Of a DNA stretch of 64,000 bases, positions 1-8,367 are shown piece by piece. How positions within the stretch are numbered: the first letter of the stretch is position 1; the number at the start of each line of letters is the position of its first letter. The stretch is from Actinocrinis sp035653575. Its GTDB lineage: Bacteria > Actinomycetota > Actinomycetes > Streptomycetales > Catenulisporaceae. Below the pieces are notes generated by a model, which saw only the letters and a list, made by a program, of their open reading frames with translations, was not told where the DNA came from and searched no databases. The translations under genes and the position numbers were made by a program. The stretch spans positions 1 through 64,000 of the forward strand of contig NZ_DASRBQ010000111.1 in NCBI RefSeq assembly GCF_035653575.1. The letters are read 5' to 3'.

Positions 1-1
1 G

Positions 2-1024
2 GGATCGCCCGAGCGGCAGGAGCACGCTGCTCAGCAAGGCGGTGCCCAACAAGGCAGTGCCCAACAAGGCGGTGTCCAACAAGAGCAGGGCGGCGCCCAG
101 CAAGAAGAGCGTGGGCAGAACCTCCCGGTGCCGCAGTGGTCGGCGCAGCAGCCCGCGCCCGCGCCGTGGTTCCTCGGCCAACCCGGGCCGGTGCCGCCGA
201 ACTTCCCGCCGCCGTTCCCGCCGGCCGCCATGCCGCCGCTGCCGCCCCCCACGCCGGATCAGGCGAACTGGCCGAACCACGCTCCCGGGATGCGGCCGCC
301 GCAGCAGCAGCCGGGCCAGCCGGGGCAGCCTGCGCAGGACGGGCAACCCGGTCAGCCGGGCGATCAGGGCCAGGCCGACGCCGGCCAAGCGCCCGGCGCC
401 CCGCAGCAGCCCGGCAACGTGCCCGCGAACGGTCCGGCGCGCAAGCCCGGCCAGAGCCCCGGTCCCGCGCTCGGCCCGTACGGCAGCCCGCAGCAGCCGG
501 CCCCGTGGCTCGACCCCGACCGGTACAACCAGCCAGGTCAGCGCCCTCCACAGTACGATCCGCGCTCGCCCTATCGGCCCCCGCAGCCGCCGCGCCAGCC
601 GCAGCAGCCGCGCGGGGAGGAACCTGCCAAGCGCCCGCCGCTGAGCCTGCGCACCCGCTGGGCTCGCGGCCTCGCCGTCGGCGGCGCGGTATGCACGCTG
701 ATCACCCTGCTCAACGGCTACCGCAACTTCCCGGACTGGCTGATCGGCGCGTGCGCGGGCCTGGCGATGTCACTCGGCGGCCTGTGGTTCGGGACGTTCG
801 CGCAGCGCGACGCCCTGCGCAAGTCGCAGCGCGCGCCGGAGGCCGTCGCCTCAGTGGTGTGGAGCAGCATCTCCTCGCTGATAGCGCTGGCCATCGTGTC
901 CTATTCGCTGATCTTCTTCCCGCAGCTGCGGCAGTACTCGGACTGCATGCGCGCGGCGAACACGATCGCGGGGCAGAGCGTCTGCCAGGAGCAGTTCAAG
1001 AACTCGCTGGCCGCGTTGCCGTGA
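2..1024 (+). CDS. Pro/Gln-rich membrane protein, 5' end outside window
   Basis: The reading frame is open from base 2, so the true start lies upstream of the window. What is visible is a long low-complexity N-terminal region rich in Gln, Pro and Gly (about 210 residues). A basic patch and three hydrophobic segments follow (near 670-730, 745-800 and 860-920). The protein ends in a short tail with two Cys (DCMRAAN...VCQEQF) that could form a disulfide. This layout (disordered cytoplasmic head, small membrane domain) is common in actinobacterial DUF4190-like proteins, but no family signature is certain. Its TGA overlaps the GTG of the DUF2752 gene by 4 bp, so the two are probably translationally coupled. 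Function unknown. Confidence 0.75.
   Translation, partial: GSPERQEHAAQQGGAQQGSAQQGGVQQEQGGAQQEERGQNLPVPQWSAQQPAPAPWFLGQPGPVPPNFPPPFPPAAMPPLPPPTPDQANWPNHAPGMRPPQQQPGQPGQPAQDGQPGQPGDQGQADAGQAPGAPQQPGNVPANGPARKPGQSPGPALGPYGSPQQPAPWLDPDRYNQPGQRPPQYDPRSPYRPPQPPRQPQQPRGEEPAKRPPLSLRTRWARGLAVGGAVCTLITLLNGYRNFPDWLIGACAGLAMSLGGLWFGTFAQRDALRKSQRAPEAVASVVWSSISSLIALAIVSYSLIFFPQLRQYSDCMRAANTIAGQSVCQEQFKNSLAALP
32..76 (+). repeat. 15-bp tandem repeat coding for QQGGA-like units
   Basis: Three near-identical 15-bp units (CAACAAGGCGGTGCC-like) run head to tail at 32-46, 47-61 and 62-76, with a degenerate fourth copy after them. They encode repeated Gln-Gln-Gly-(Gly/Ser)-Ala steps in the disordered head of the first gene. 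Slipped-strand expansion is the likely origin. Confidence 0.75.
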
Positions 1025-1470
1025 GCGGCGTGGCCGGTCCCGAACCCGCCGTCGGCGTCGGCCGGGGCGGGGCGGCGGCGAGCGCGTTCGCGCCGCTGCG
1101 GCGCAGTCCGCGGACCTTCGCGCTGCGGTTCGGAGCCGTCGCGGTGGCGTCGGTCGCGGCGGCCTGGGTGCATCAGAACCACGATCCGGGAGCGCTTTGC
1201 CCGTTGCGGCGCGTGACCGGCGTGCCGTGTCCGTTCTGCGGCTCCACGACCGTGTTCATGGAGGCGGGCGCGGGGCATTGGGGCGCGGCTCTCGCGGCGA
1301 ACCCGGTGACCGTCGTCGCCGCGCTGCTGTTCCTCGCCGCGCCGCTGCTGGCCTTCGATCCGTTCGGGGCGCTGAACCGGCTGCCCGCCCGGCTGCGGTG
1401 GTTCGGCGGCGCGGCGCTCGTGGCCGGATCCTGGCTGTGGCAGCTGCACCGCTTCGGCTTTCTGGGTTAA
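1021..1470 (+). CDS. DUF2752 family membrane protein
   Basis: 149 residues starting at GTG 1021, which overlaps the upstream stop as GTGA. The diagnostic feature is the Cys-rich motif CPLRRVTGVPCPFCGSTT (near residues 60-77), the hallmark of DUF2752, between hydrophobic segments; a C-terminal helix follows. Members are small integral membrane proteins of unknown function, and the paired Cys suggest metal binding or redox chemistry. The start was chosen by the stop/start overlap; the frame is open further upstream but there it is only a shadow of the preceding gene. Coupling to the Pro/Gln-rich membrane protein suggests they act together. Confidence 0.8.
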   Translation: MSGVAGPEPAVGVGRGGAAASAFAPLRRSPRTFALRFGAVAVASVAAAWVHQNHDPGALCPLRRVTGVPCPFCGSTTVFMEAGAGHWGAALAANPVTVVAALLFLAAPLLAFDPFGALNRLPARLRWFGGAALVAGSWLWQLHRFGFLG

Positions 1471-1550
1471 TACCCGTTCAGAGCACTGGAGAATGTGGCA
1501 GATCCGGCAAAGCCTGACGATGGAGACAGAGAACCCGTCAGGAGGAACGG

Positions 1551-2498
1551 ATGAGCAGCACACCGGATCAGCCGCAGCAGCCCGAGCGTAAGCCGGAGCC
1601 GTCCGAGCAGGAGGCCACCGCGGCCCGTGACGCCCTGCGCGACCTGCCGAACCAGCCGCGGAGCGACGAGGTCGGCGCGACCGCGTACTCGGCGGTTCCT
1701 CCCCCGCTGCCGCCGATCGAGGACCCGGCGCAGGGCCCGGTGCAGGATCAGATCCCTGGCATGGCCGAGCAGCCGCAGACCGGTTTCGCGGCGCCGACCG
1801 CGCCGGAGGCCGCGCAGCAGAGCCCTTATCAGCACCAGCCGCCGCCGCAGCAGGCCTCTCAGGAGCCGCAGGATCAGCCCGGCTACGGTCAACAGCCGTA
1901 TGGCCAGCCCCAGTACGGCCAACCGCAATACGGCCAGCAGCAGCCTTCGTACGGTGACACGCAATACGGTGGCACTCAGTACGGTGGCACTCAGTACGGA
2001 AGCGGCACCTACGGCGCCTATCAGGCCGCTCCTCCCCCGCCGGTCTACCAGCAGGGATACGGCTATCCCGGCAGCGGCCTACCCGTCGGAATGCCCCCGC
2101 TCGCCGACTGGGGGCAACGCGCCGGCGCCTTCGCCCTCGACAACGGGCCCACCATCGTCGCCGGCTGGATCGCCGGCGCCACCCGCAGCGTCACCCTCGA
2201 CGTCATCTTCGGCGTCCTCAGCTTCCTCGGGCTGATCTGGGCCATCGTCAACGCCGTGCGGGCCGGGCGCAGCGGCCAGTCCTACGGCAAGCGGGTCCTC
2301 GGCATCCGGCTCGCCCGCCTCGCCGACGGGCAGCCGGTCGGAGCCGGCTTCGGCTTCCTGCGCCTCTTCCTCAACTGGCTGTTCTGGATCGCCTGCCTCC
2401 TGCCCGGCGTCCTCAACCTGCTCTGGCCGCTCTGGGACGGCAAGCGGCAGACCTGGTCCGACAAGATCGCCCGCTCCGTCGTCGTGCGCACCCAGTAG
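1551..2498 (+). CDS. RDD family membrane protein with YGQ-rich N-terminus
   Basis: 315 residues. ATG 1551 is preceded by a good SD (AGGAGG, 5-nt spacer). The first ~180 residues are disordered, acidic then Gln/Pro/Tyr/Gly-rich, with QPQYGQ- and TQYGGTQYGG-type repeats. The RDD membrane domain follows (ADWGQRAGAFALDNG..., then helices and the late KRQTWSDKIARSVVV signature). RDD proteins are membrane proteins of poorly known role; some are linked to Na+/H+ exchange. A second RDD protein lies 4 kb downstream. The 3' half of this gene is overlapped on the opposite strand by the DUF6350 frame. Confidence 0.88.
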   Translation: MSSTPDQPQQPERKPEPSEQEATAARDALRDLPNQPRSDEVGATAYSAVPPPLPPIEDPAQGPVQDQIPGMAEQPQTGFAAPTAPEAAQQSPYQHQPPPQQASQEPQDQPGYGQQPYGQPQYGQPQYGQQQPSYGDTQYGGTQYGGTQYGSGTYGAYQAAPPPPVYQQGYGYPGSGLPVGMPPLADWGQRAGAFALDNGPTIVAGWIAGATRSVTLDVIFGVLSFLGLIWAIVNAVRAGRSGQSYGKRVLGIRLARLADGQPVGAGFGFLRLFLNWLFWIACLLPGVLNLLWPLWDGKRQTWSDKIARSVVVRTQ

Positions 2499-3836
2499 CG
2501 GCGGCCGCCGCCTGGCCCGGAAGTAGTCGAGCACGTACCAGAACCCGAATCCGACGATCGCCACGGAGCCGAGCTCTGCCACCACAGCGAGCCCAACCTC
2601 CCACGGCGTCGGGCCGACGACCGCCATGGCGCCCGCGGCGACTGGTCCACCGGAGAGCACCGCAGCTGCCGCGGCCAGGGCGCCGACCGGGGGCAGCGCC
2701 GCGCCGAGCGCCGCGGCGCGGTCCGTGAACCCGCGCAGCGAGCGGCCGATGATCAGCACCGCGGCGGCTCCGGCCAGCAGCGGGACGGCGAAGACCAGGT
2801 AGAGCCACGGCGAGGCGGCACCGGGATGCGGCACGGCCTGCAGCAGCGGCAGCCCCGGCAGCGCCCCGTGCGTTGATCCGCGCACTGAGACCGAACTGCC
2901 GGCGCCCACCGCGAACCCCGGTCCGGCGAGGTAGCTCAACGCCCAGACCACTAGGTTCGGCACGAGCGCGAGGTCGATCAGGAACAGGCCGAAGTCTCCC
3001 GCGGTGCCCTGTCCGATCGTCGTACCGAGCTGCGCCACCTCGGTGAAACGCAGGCCGACCGCGAGCGCGGCGAGCAACGCGGCACCGCAAGCGAACACCG
3101 CCAACGCCGCCGCGCCGGCGCGCACGGCCGTGGCGGCCCATCGCTCAAGGCCCGGGGTGTGGACGCTGAGCAAGCCCGCGCCGAACGCACAGCAGGCGAT
3201 GATGCTGGAATAGCCGGCGGCCGCGCCCACCGCGGCGTGCAGCGGACCCGAGGCGGCGCTCCAGGCGATGGCGAGCGCGGCGAGCGGGTAGCAGGCGGCG
3301 ACGGCGACCAGCGCCCAGAGGCCCGCGCCGAAGCGGTGCGCCGCGTACCGTCCCGCGAGCAGCAGCGAGGCGGCGGGCAGGATGGTGAAACCGAGCGGGG
3401 AAAGCCCGAAGGGGCCGTCAGGAGTCTGCAACAGCACGTGGTGCGCGGCCAGCCAAAGCTGCCCGGCGACGTGCAGCGGCTCCGCGTACGACCCGCCCGT
3501 CGGCGCCGCCATCGCCCACACGCCGAGCGTCAGCGCGGCCGCGACCAGCCAGCCGCCGGCCGCGATGACCACGGCGGTCGCGGCGCCGACCGCGAGTTCG
3601 GAGGCGTGCTCGACCACGGCGGTCGCGGCGTGCTCCAGCAGGTGCCCGGCCTCGGTCCGGAGCGCGGCGACGCGACCGGACAGCCCGCCGGGCGGGAAGT
3701 CGTCGTAGCCGGGATCAAGGTCCAGCCATACGCAGTCTTCCGGCTCTGATCCGGGTTCCAATCCGGACTCGGGCACCGTCTCGGGCGGCGCCGGGGAGTC
3801 GACTGGCGGCTGCGGGCTGTCGGCCATGACACCCAT
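2079..3836 (-). CDS. DUF6350 family multi-pass membrane protein with antisense-overlapping tail
   Basis: 585 residues from ATG 3836 (a second in-frame ATG at 3827; neither has a strong SD). After an acidic N-terminus, about ten hydrophobic segments fill residues ~75-445, ending with FWYVLDYFRARRR, as expected for the actinobacterial DUF6350 proteins found beside sucCD. The last ~140 residues are Asp/Glu/Gly/Pro-rich with no membrane character and are encoded entirely antisense to the RDD gene (2079-2498). That tail is probably read-through rather than functional, caused by loss of the original stop or by a sequencing frameshift near 2500. A terminator separates this gene from sucD upstream. 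Function unknown. Confidence 0.75.
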   Translation of the reverse strand: MGVMADSPQPPVDSPAPPETVPESGLEPGSEPEDCVWLDLDPGYDDFPPGGLSGRVAALRTEAGHLLEHAATAVVEHASELAVGAATAVVIAAGGWLVAAALTLGVWAMAAPTGGSYAEPLHVAGQLWLAAHHVLLQTPDGPFGLSPLGFTILPAASLLLAGRYAAHRFGAGLWALVAVAACYPLAALAIAWSAASGPLHAAVGAAAGYSSIIACCAFGAGLLSVHTPGLERWAATAVRAGAAALAVFACGAALLAALAVGLRFTEVAQLGTTIGQGTAGDFGLFLIDLALVPNLVVWALSYLAGPGFAVGAGSSVSVRGSTHGALPGLPLLQAVPHPGAASPWLYLVFAVPLLAGAAAVLIIGRSLRGFTDRAAALGAALPPVGALAAAAAVLSGGPVAAGAMAVVGPTPWEVGLAVVAELGSVAIVGFGFWYVLDYFRARRRPPLLGAHDDGAGDLVGPGLPLAVPERPEQVEDAGQEAGDPEQPVEEEAQEAEAGSDRLPVGEAGEPDAEDPLAVGLAAAPGPHGVDDGPDQPEEAEDAEDDVEGDAAGGAGDPAGDDGGPVVEGEGAGALPPVGERGHSDG

Positions 3837-3867
3837 GCTGGGCGCCGGGACTTGCGCGAACAGCGCA

Positions 3868-3907
3868 GGCGCGCCCGTTCTTCACCCGAGTGAAGGACGA
3901 GCGCGCC
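3868..3907 (-). terminator. Long hairpin after sucCD
   Basis: An 18-bp stem (GGCGCGCCCGTTCTTCAC against GTGAAGGACGAGCGCGCC, one wobble and one mismatch, CCGA loop) lies between the sucD stop and the DUF6350 start. It has no U-run. GC-rich hairpins of this type commonly end transcripts in actinomycetes, so it probably terminates the sucCD mRNA. Confidence 0.7.
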
Positions 3908-3972
3908 CGCGATCGCTACGGCGTCAAGGCGTTACCGCGTCCGGCGACACGCTGAGCGTGCCGTCGTGCTGC

Positions 3973-4854
3973 TCAGAGCGCTTCGACGATCTCGCGCATC
4001 AGCCGCGCGGTCTCGGACGGCGTCTTGCCGACCTTCACGCCCGCGGCCTCCAGCGCCTCCTTCTTGGCTTGCGCGGTGCCGGACGAACCGGACACGATCG
4101 CGCCGGCGTGGCCCATCGTCTTGCCCTCGGGCGCGGTGAAGCCCGCGACGTAGCCGACGACCGGCTTGGTGATGTGCTCCTTGATGTACGCCGCGGCCCG
4201 CTCCTCGGCGTCGCCGCCGATCTCGCCGATCATCACGATCGCGGCGGTCTCCGGGTCGTCCTGGAACGCCTGGAGCGCGTCGATGTGCGTGGTGCCGATG
4301 ACCGGGTCGCCGCCGATGCCGACGGCGCTGGAGAAGCCCAGGTCACGCAGCTCGTACATCATCTGGTAGGTCAGCGTGCCGGACTTCGAGACCAGGCCGA
4401 TCTTGCCGGCCTTGGTGATGTCGGCCGGGATGATGCCCGCGTTCGACTTCCCGGGGCTGATCAGGCCGGGGCAGTTCGGGCCGATGATGCGGGTTCCCTT
4501 GCCCTGCGCGTAGGCCCAGAACTCGGTGGAGTCGTGCACCGGGATGCCCTCGGTGATGACCACGGCCAGCGGGATGCCGGCGTCGATGGCCTCGATGACC
4601 GCGCCCTTGGCGAAGGCCGGCGGCACGAAGATGACCGAGACGTCGGCGCCGGTCTCCTTCATCGCCTCGGCGACGGTGCCGAACACGGGGATCTGGGTGC
4701 CGTCGATCTCGACCTTCTCGCCGGCCTTGCGCGGGTTGACCCCGCCGACGATCTTCGAGCCGGAGGCGAGCATGCGCCGGGTGTGCTTCATGCCCTCGGA
4801 GCCGGTCATGCCCTGGACGATGATCTTCGAGTTCTCGTCGAGGAAGATAGCCAT
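3973..4854 (-). CDS. sucD: Succinyl-CoA ligase [ADP-forming] subunit alpha
   Basis: 293 residues. With SucC it converts succinyl-CoA, ADP (or GDP) and phosphate to succinate, NTP and CoA in the TCA cycle, in the cytoplasm. Visible features are the CoA-binding N-terminus (VQGMTGSEG), IIGPNCPGLI, the ATP-citrate lyase/succinyl-CoA ligase signature region GIGGDPVIGTTH, and the phosphohistidine loop GKTMGHAGAI near residue 250. I chose ATG 4854 because GGGGAG sits 8 nt upstream and the family starts MAIFL; a GTG at 4863 would add three residues. The gene follows sucC after 13 bp and is followed by a strong hairpin. Confidence 0.96.
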   Translation of the reverse strand: MAIFLDENSKIIVQGMTGSEGMKHTRRMLASGSKIVGGVNPRKAGEKVEIDGTQIPVFGTVAEAMKETGADVSVIFVPPAFAKGAVIEAIDAGIPLAVVITEGIPVHDSTEFWAYAQGKGTRIIGPNCPGLISPGKSNAGIIPADITKAGKIGLVSKSGTLTYQMMYELRDLGFSSAVGIGGDPVIGTTHIDALQAFQDDPETAAIVMIGEIGGDAEERAAAYIKEHITKPVVGYVAGFTAPEGKTMGHAGAIVSGSSGTAQAKKEALEAAGVKVGKTPSETARLMREIVEAL

Positions 4855-4867
4855 TCTCGTCACTCCC

Positions 4868-6043
4868 CTACTTCGCCGCGGCGAGCTCGGCCGCGCGGGC
4901 AGCGGCGCCGTCCATGGTGTCCACCTGCTCGAGTCCGGGCAGCCCGGCCTCGGTCAGGATCTTGCGGCCGAGCTCGGCGTTGTTGCCGTCGAGCCGGACC
5001 ACCAGCGGCTTGTCCACGGCCTCGCCGCGCGAGCCGAGCAGCGCGAAGGCCTGCACGATGCCGTTGGCCACCGCGTCGCAGGCGGTGATGCCGCCGAAGA
5101 CGTTGACGAACACGGACTTGACCGCCGGGTCGCCCAGGATGATCTCCAGGCCGTTGGCCATCACCTCGGCCGAGGCGCCGCCGCCGATGTCCAGGAAGTT
5201 CGCCGGCTTGACGCCGCCGTGCGCCTCCCCGGCGTAGGCGACCACGTCGAGGGTGGACATGACCAGGCCGGCGCCGTTGCCGATGATGCCGACCTCGCCG
5301 TCGAGCTTGACGTAGTTGAGGTGCTTCTCCTTGGCCTTGGCCTCCAGCGGGTCGGCCGCGGCCTTGTCCTCGAGCTCGGCGTGGTGCGGCTGGCGGAACC
5401 CGGCGTTGGCGTCGAGGCTGACCTTGCCGTCCAGCGCGGTGATCTTGCCGTCCGGGGTCTTGACCAGCGGGTTGACCTCGACCAGGAGCGCGTCCTCCGC
5501 GACGAAGACCTTCCACAGGCTCTGCAGGACGTCGGCGACCTGGTCGGCGACCTCAGCGGGGAAGTTCGCCGCCGCGACGATCTCGCGGGCCTTCTCGGGG
5601 GTCACGCCCACGGTCGCGTCGACCGGGACCTTGGCCAGCGCCTCGGGCTTGGTGACCGCGATCTCCTCGATCTCCATGCCGCCCTCGACCGAGGCCATCG
5701 CCAGGAAGGTGCGGTTGGCGCGGTCCAGCAGGAAGGAGACGTAGTACTCGGCCTCGATGTCCGCGGTCACCGCGAGCATCACCTTGTGGACGGTGTGGCC
5801 CTTGATGTCCATGCCGAGGATCTGCTCGGCCTTCGCCCGCGCGTCGGCGGGGTCGGCGGCCAGCTTCACGCCGCCGGCCTTGCCGCGGCCGCCGGTCTTG
5901 ACCTGGGCCTTGACGACCGCCTTGCCGCCGAGCCTGGCCGCGGCCGCCTCGGCCTCGTCCGGCGTCTCGGCCACTTCGGCCGGCAGGACCGGCACACCGT
6001 GCTTGGCGAAGAGTTCCCTCGCCTGGTATTCGAAAAGATCCAC
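4868..6043 (-). CDS. sucC: Succinyl-CoA ligase [ADP-forming] subunit beta
   Basis: 391 residues from GTG 6043, typical of the family (385-395). It carries the ATP-grasp nucleotide-binding fold (KAQVKTGGRGKAGGVK near residues 46-61, then the ADP-binding VEVNPLVKT) and the C-terminal CoA-ligase domain (GNGAGLVMSTLD, NIFGGI-like VNVFGGITACD). It forms the alpha2beta2 or alpha-beta enzyme with SucD, which begins 13 bp downstream. A GAGGA sits about 10 nt before the GTG. It is the first gene of the sucCD operon, with the promoter probably in the 6044-6180 leader. Confidence 0.96.
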   Translation of the reverse strand: MDLFEYQARELFAKHGVPVLPAEVAETPDEAEAAAARLGGKAVVKAQVKTGGRGKAGGVKLAADPADARAKAEQILGMDIKGHTVHKVMLAVTADIEAEYYVSFLLDRANRTFLAMASVEGGMEIEEIAVTKPEALAKVPVDATVGVTPEKAREIVAAANFPAEVADQVADVLQSLWKVFVAEDALLVEVNPLVKTPDGKITALDGKVSLDANAGFRQPHHAELEDKAAADPLEAKAKEKHLNYVKLDGEVGIIGNGAGLVMSTLDVVAYAGEAHGGVKPANFLDIGGGASAEVMANGLEIILGDPAVKSVFVNVFGGITACDAVANGIVQAFALLGSRGEAVDKPLVVRLDGNNAELGRKILTEAGLPGLEQVDTMDGAAARAAELAAAK

Positions 6044-6114
6044 GCGCGTCCGTCCTCAGTGACTGACGGCTCGGGGCGGCTGCTCGTCCCCGGCCTACCT
6101 AGGAAGCTGCTATG

Positions 6115-6145
6115 AGGTTATCCCGGTTCGGTGAATGGCCCGTAA
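6115..6145 (-). promoter_or_regulatory. Possible sucCD promoter
   Basis: On the minus strand TTACGG and TAACCT are separated by 19 nt, about 70 nt upstream of the sucC GTG. The -10 fits the actinobacterial TANNNT pattern, but the spacing is long. Weak evidence. Confidence 0.3.
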
Positions 6146-6188
6146 CCGGCCGCCTGTGATGTGCGTCTACAGCACGCGTGTCCGGTAG

Positions 6189-6329
6189 CCGGACGGGAGC
6201 GGGGCGAGGTGCTTGCTCGCGGCCCCGGAGTGCGGGCACAAGCTCGCGGGGCCGGCTGAGTGCCGTTCCTGCGGTCAGGCGGTGCCGGCGGGGGCGAAGT
6301 TCTGCCCCGAGTGCGGTACCGCGACCTGA
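6189..6329 (+). pseudogene. Zinc-ribbon relic or tiny zinc-ribbon protein
   Basis: A 46-codon open stretch ends at TGA 6327-6329 and encodes ECGHKL...ECRSCGQAVPAG...KFCPECGTAT. That is a clear CxxC-x12-CxxC zinc ribbon preceded by half of another (RCLLAAPECGH, where CxxC is expanded to Cx6C). No ATG or GTG is in frame; TTG 6213 is the only plausible start. It looks like the C-terminal end of a double-zinc-ribbon (DZANK-type) protein that lost its front, or a very small protein with a TTG start. It is the only gene-like content of the 358-bp gap between sucC and the RDD gene. Confidence 0.45.
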
Positions 6330-6401
6330 CGGCGTTTCAGGCGCGAATGGCCTGACTGCTACGCCGAGGGCGCGCCGTGATGCGCGCCCTCGGCGGTACG
6401 G

Positions 6402-7124
6402 CTAACCCTGCACGACGATCGTGCTGCACATCTTGTCGGCGAAGGTCTGGTTCTTGGCGTCCCAGAGCGGCCACAGGAAGCCGATGTAGCAGAACCCGTC
6501 GGCAATGTGCGCCAGCCTGCGCACGATGGCCATGCCGAAGCCGGTGTACCGGCCGTCGGCTTCGCGAATGACACGGATGCCGACGACCTTCTTGCCGATG
6601 GTCTGGCCCGTGGTGCCCTGCCGGTAGAGCTGCCACAGCTCGAAGGCGAGGGCGCCGAGGTAGAGAAGCACGATGAGCAGGATGCCGAGCGCGGAGATCC
6701 CGCCGCCGGTGTAAGTTTCCGTGTTCGGGTCGTAGGTCGAACTCGTGCTCGTCGCGGCGAGGAAGACGAAGAAGAGGATCAAGACCGGAACGCCGACGAT
6801 CACTGCGTCGAGGAGAGTCGCACCGACGCGGGCGCCCCATGTCGCCAGCTGCGCAGGGGGCGCACCGTAGTAACCCGGCGCTCCGCCGTAGGGCGCGTAC
6901 TGGTTGTAGGGGCCGCCCTGCGGCGGGTATCCCGGTTGCGGATAACCCTGCTGGGGATAGCCAGGCTGCGGGTAACCCGGCTGCTGCCCGTATCCCTGCT
7001 GCGGGTAACCGCCGGTCGGCTGGCCGAACTGCGGCGCGCCGGGCGGCGCGTCCTGCGGCGTGCCTTGTGGTTGAGACCAGCCGCCCGATGCGCCGGTACT
7101 CGGGTCTTGAGGTGACGTTGACAT
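6402..7124 (-). CDS. RDD family membrane protein with Gly/Tyr/Pro/Gln repeat head
   Basis: 240 residues from ATG 7124 (MSTSPQDPS). A longer frame up to 7208 would overlap the next gene and is unlikely. Residues ~20-95 are repeats of the PGYPQQGYPQ type, rich in Tyr, Pro, Gly and Gln. The RDD domain follows (LATWGARVGATLLDAVIVG, two more hydrophobic helices, IGKKVVGIRVIRE, and the ending AKNQTFADKMCSTIVV). It is a paralogue in layout of the RDD gene at 1551. Such repeat heads are expected to be disordered and cytoplasmic. Role unknown. Confidence 0.85.
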   Translation of the reverse strand: MSTSPQDPSTGASGGWSQPQGTPQDAPPGAPQFGQPTGGYPQQGYGQQPGYPQPGYPQQGYPQPGYPPQGGPYNQYAPYGGAPGYYGAPPAQLATWGARVGATLLDAVIVGVPVLILFFVFLAATSTSSTYDPNTETYTGGGISALGILLIVLLYLGALAFELWQLYRQGTTGQTIGKKVVGIRVIREADGRYTGFGMAIVRRLAHIADGFCYIGFLWPLWDAKNQTFADKMCSTIVVQG

Positions 7125-7176
7125 AGACCGGGACAGTACCGATGCATCCGACGTCCGCGAAAGGGGGTTCGCCCGG

Positions 7177-8367
7177 TCAGCCGGAGGCGGCGTATGGCGC
7201 GAGGTCACGGCGCTCGATGGCGGCGGCCATCAGCGGGCCGAAGCGGTCCGGCGTGCACGCGAACGCGGGGACGCCCAGCTCGGCGAGTGCGGCGGCGTTG
7301 CGCTGGTCGAAGGCGGGAGCGCCCTCGTCGGAGAGCGCCAGCAGGGTGATGCACTGCACCCCGGTCGCGGTCATCTCGGCCATCCGGCGCAGCATCTCGT
7401 CGCGGATGCCGCCTTCGTAGAGGTCTGAGATGAGGATGAAGATCGAGTCGGTGGGCCGGGTGATCAGCGACTGGCAGTAGGCGATCGCCTTGTTGATGTC
7501 GGTGCCGCCGCCGAGCTGTGTGCCGAACAGCACGTCGACCGGGTCGGTGAGCACCGGCGTCAGGTCGACCACCTCGGTGTCGAAGGCGACCAGGGAGGTC
7601 TTGAGGGTCTTCATCGAGGCGAGGACCGCGCCGAAGAGCGAGGCGTAGACGACCGACGCGGCCATCGAACCGGACTGGTCGATGGCGAGGATCACGTCGC
7701 GCTTCACGGTCTTGGCCGCGCGGGCGTAACCGACGAGCCGCTCGGGGACGATGGTGCGGTATGTGGGCTGGTAGTGCTTGAGGTTGGCGCGGATCGTCCG
7801 GTTCCAGTCGATATCGCGCGGCTGCGGGCGGTTGGTGCGCGCGGCCCGGTTGAGCGCTCCGGTGACGGCGGCCCGGAAACCTTGGGCGAGCTGGCGTTCG
7901 AGCTCCTCGACGACGGTGCGCACGATCTGCCGTGCGGTCTGCTTGGTCTCCTCGGGCATCAGCCGGTTGAGGGAGAGCAGGGTGCCGACAAGGTGCACGT
8001 CCGGTTCCACGGCACTCAGCAGTTCGGGTTCGAGCAGCAGCTGACGCAGGTTCAGCCGGTCGACCGCGTCGCGCTGCATGACCTGGACGACGGAGCTGGG
8101 GAAGAACTCGCGGATATCGCCGAGCCAGCGCGCGACGTTCGGGGCGGAGGCTTGCAGCCCGGCGCTGCGCTGCCCGCGGGTGTCGGGGCGGCCACGCGGC
8201 GCGGTCTTGCCGTTGGCGGCGGCGTAGAGCGCGTCGAGGGCATTGTCCATGCGCTGGTCGCGGCCCCCGAGCTCGCCGCAGGAGCCCTCGGCCTCGCCGC
8301 CGAGCACGAGCCGCCAGCGGCGCAGCCGCTCGGTCTCGGCGGCGTTCGAATCGGCAGCGGTGGTCAC
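7177..8367 (-). CDS. VWA domain protein, CoxE/YehP-like
   Basis: 396 residues. The N-terminal ~220 residues are helical with no recognised domain. The C-terminal von Willebrand A domain begins at DVILAIDQSGSM and has a complete metal-ion-dependent adhesion site: D230, S232 and S234 (DxSxS), the Thr of GGGTDINKA, and the Asp of LISDLYEGG. VWA proteins of this class usually work with a MoxR AAA+ ATPase, whose gene is in the same operon. Its GTG start overlaps the DUF5682 stop by 4 bp, so it is the last, translationally coupled gene. It corresponds in kind to E. coli YehP. Substrate unknown. Confidence 0.88.
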   Translation of the reverse strand: MTTAADSNAAETERLRRWRLVLGGEAEGSCGELGGRDQRMDNALDALYAAANGKTAPRGRPDTRGQRSAGLQASAPNVARWLGDIREFFPSSVVQVMQRDAVDRLNLRQLLLEPELLSAVEPDVHLVGTLLSLNRLMPEETKQTARQIVRTVVEELERQLAQGFRAAVTGALNRAARTNRPQPRDIDWNRTIRANLKHYQPTYRTIVPERLVGYARAAKTVKRDVILAIDQSGSMAASVVYASLFGAVLASMKTLKTSLVAFDTEVVDLTPVLTDPVDVLFGTQLGGGTDINKAIAYCQSLITRPTDSIFILISDLYEGGIRDEMLRRMAEMTATGVQCITLLALSDEGAPAFDQRNAAALAELGVPAFACTPDRFGPLMAAAIERRDLAPYAASG

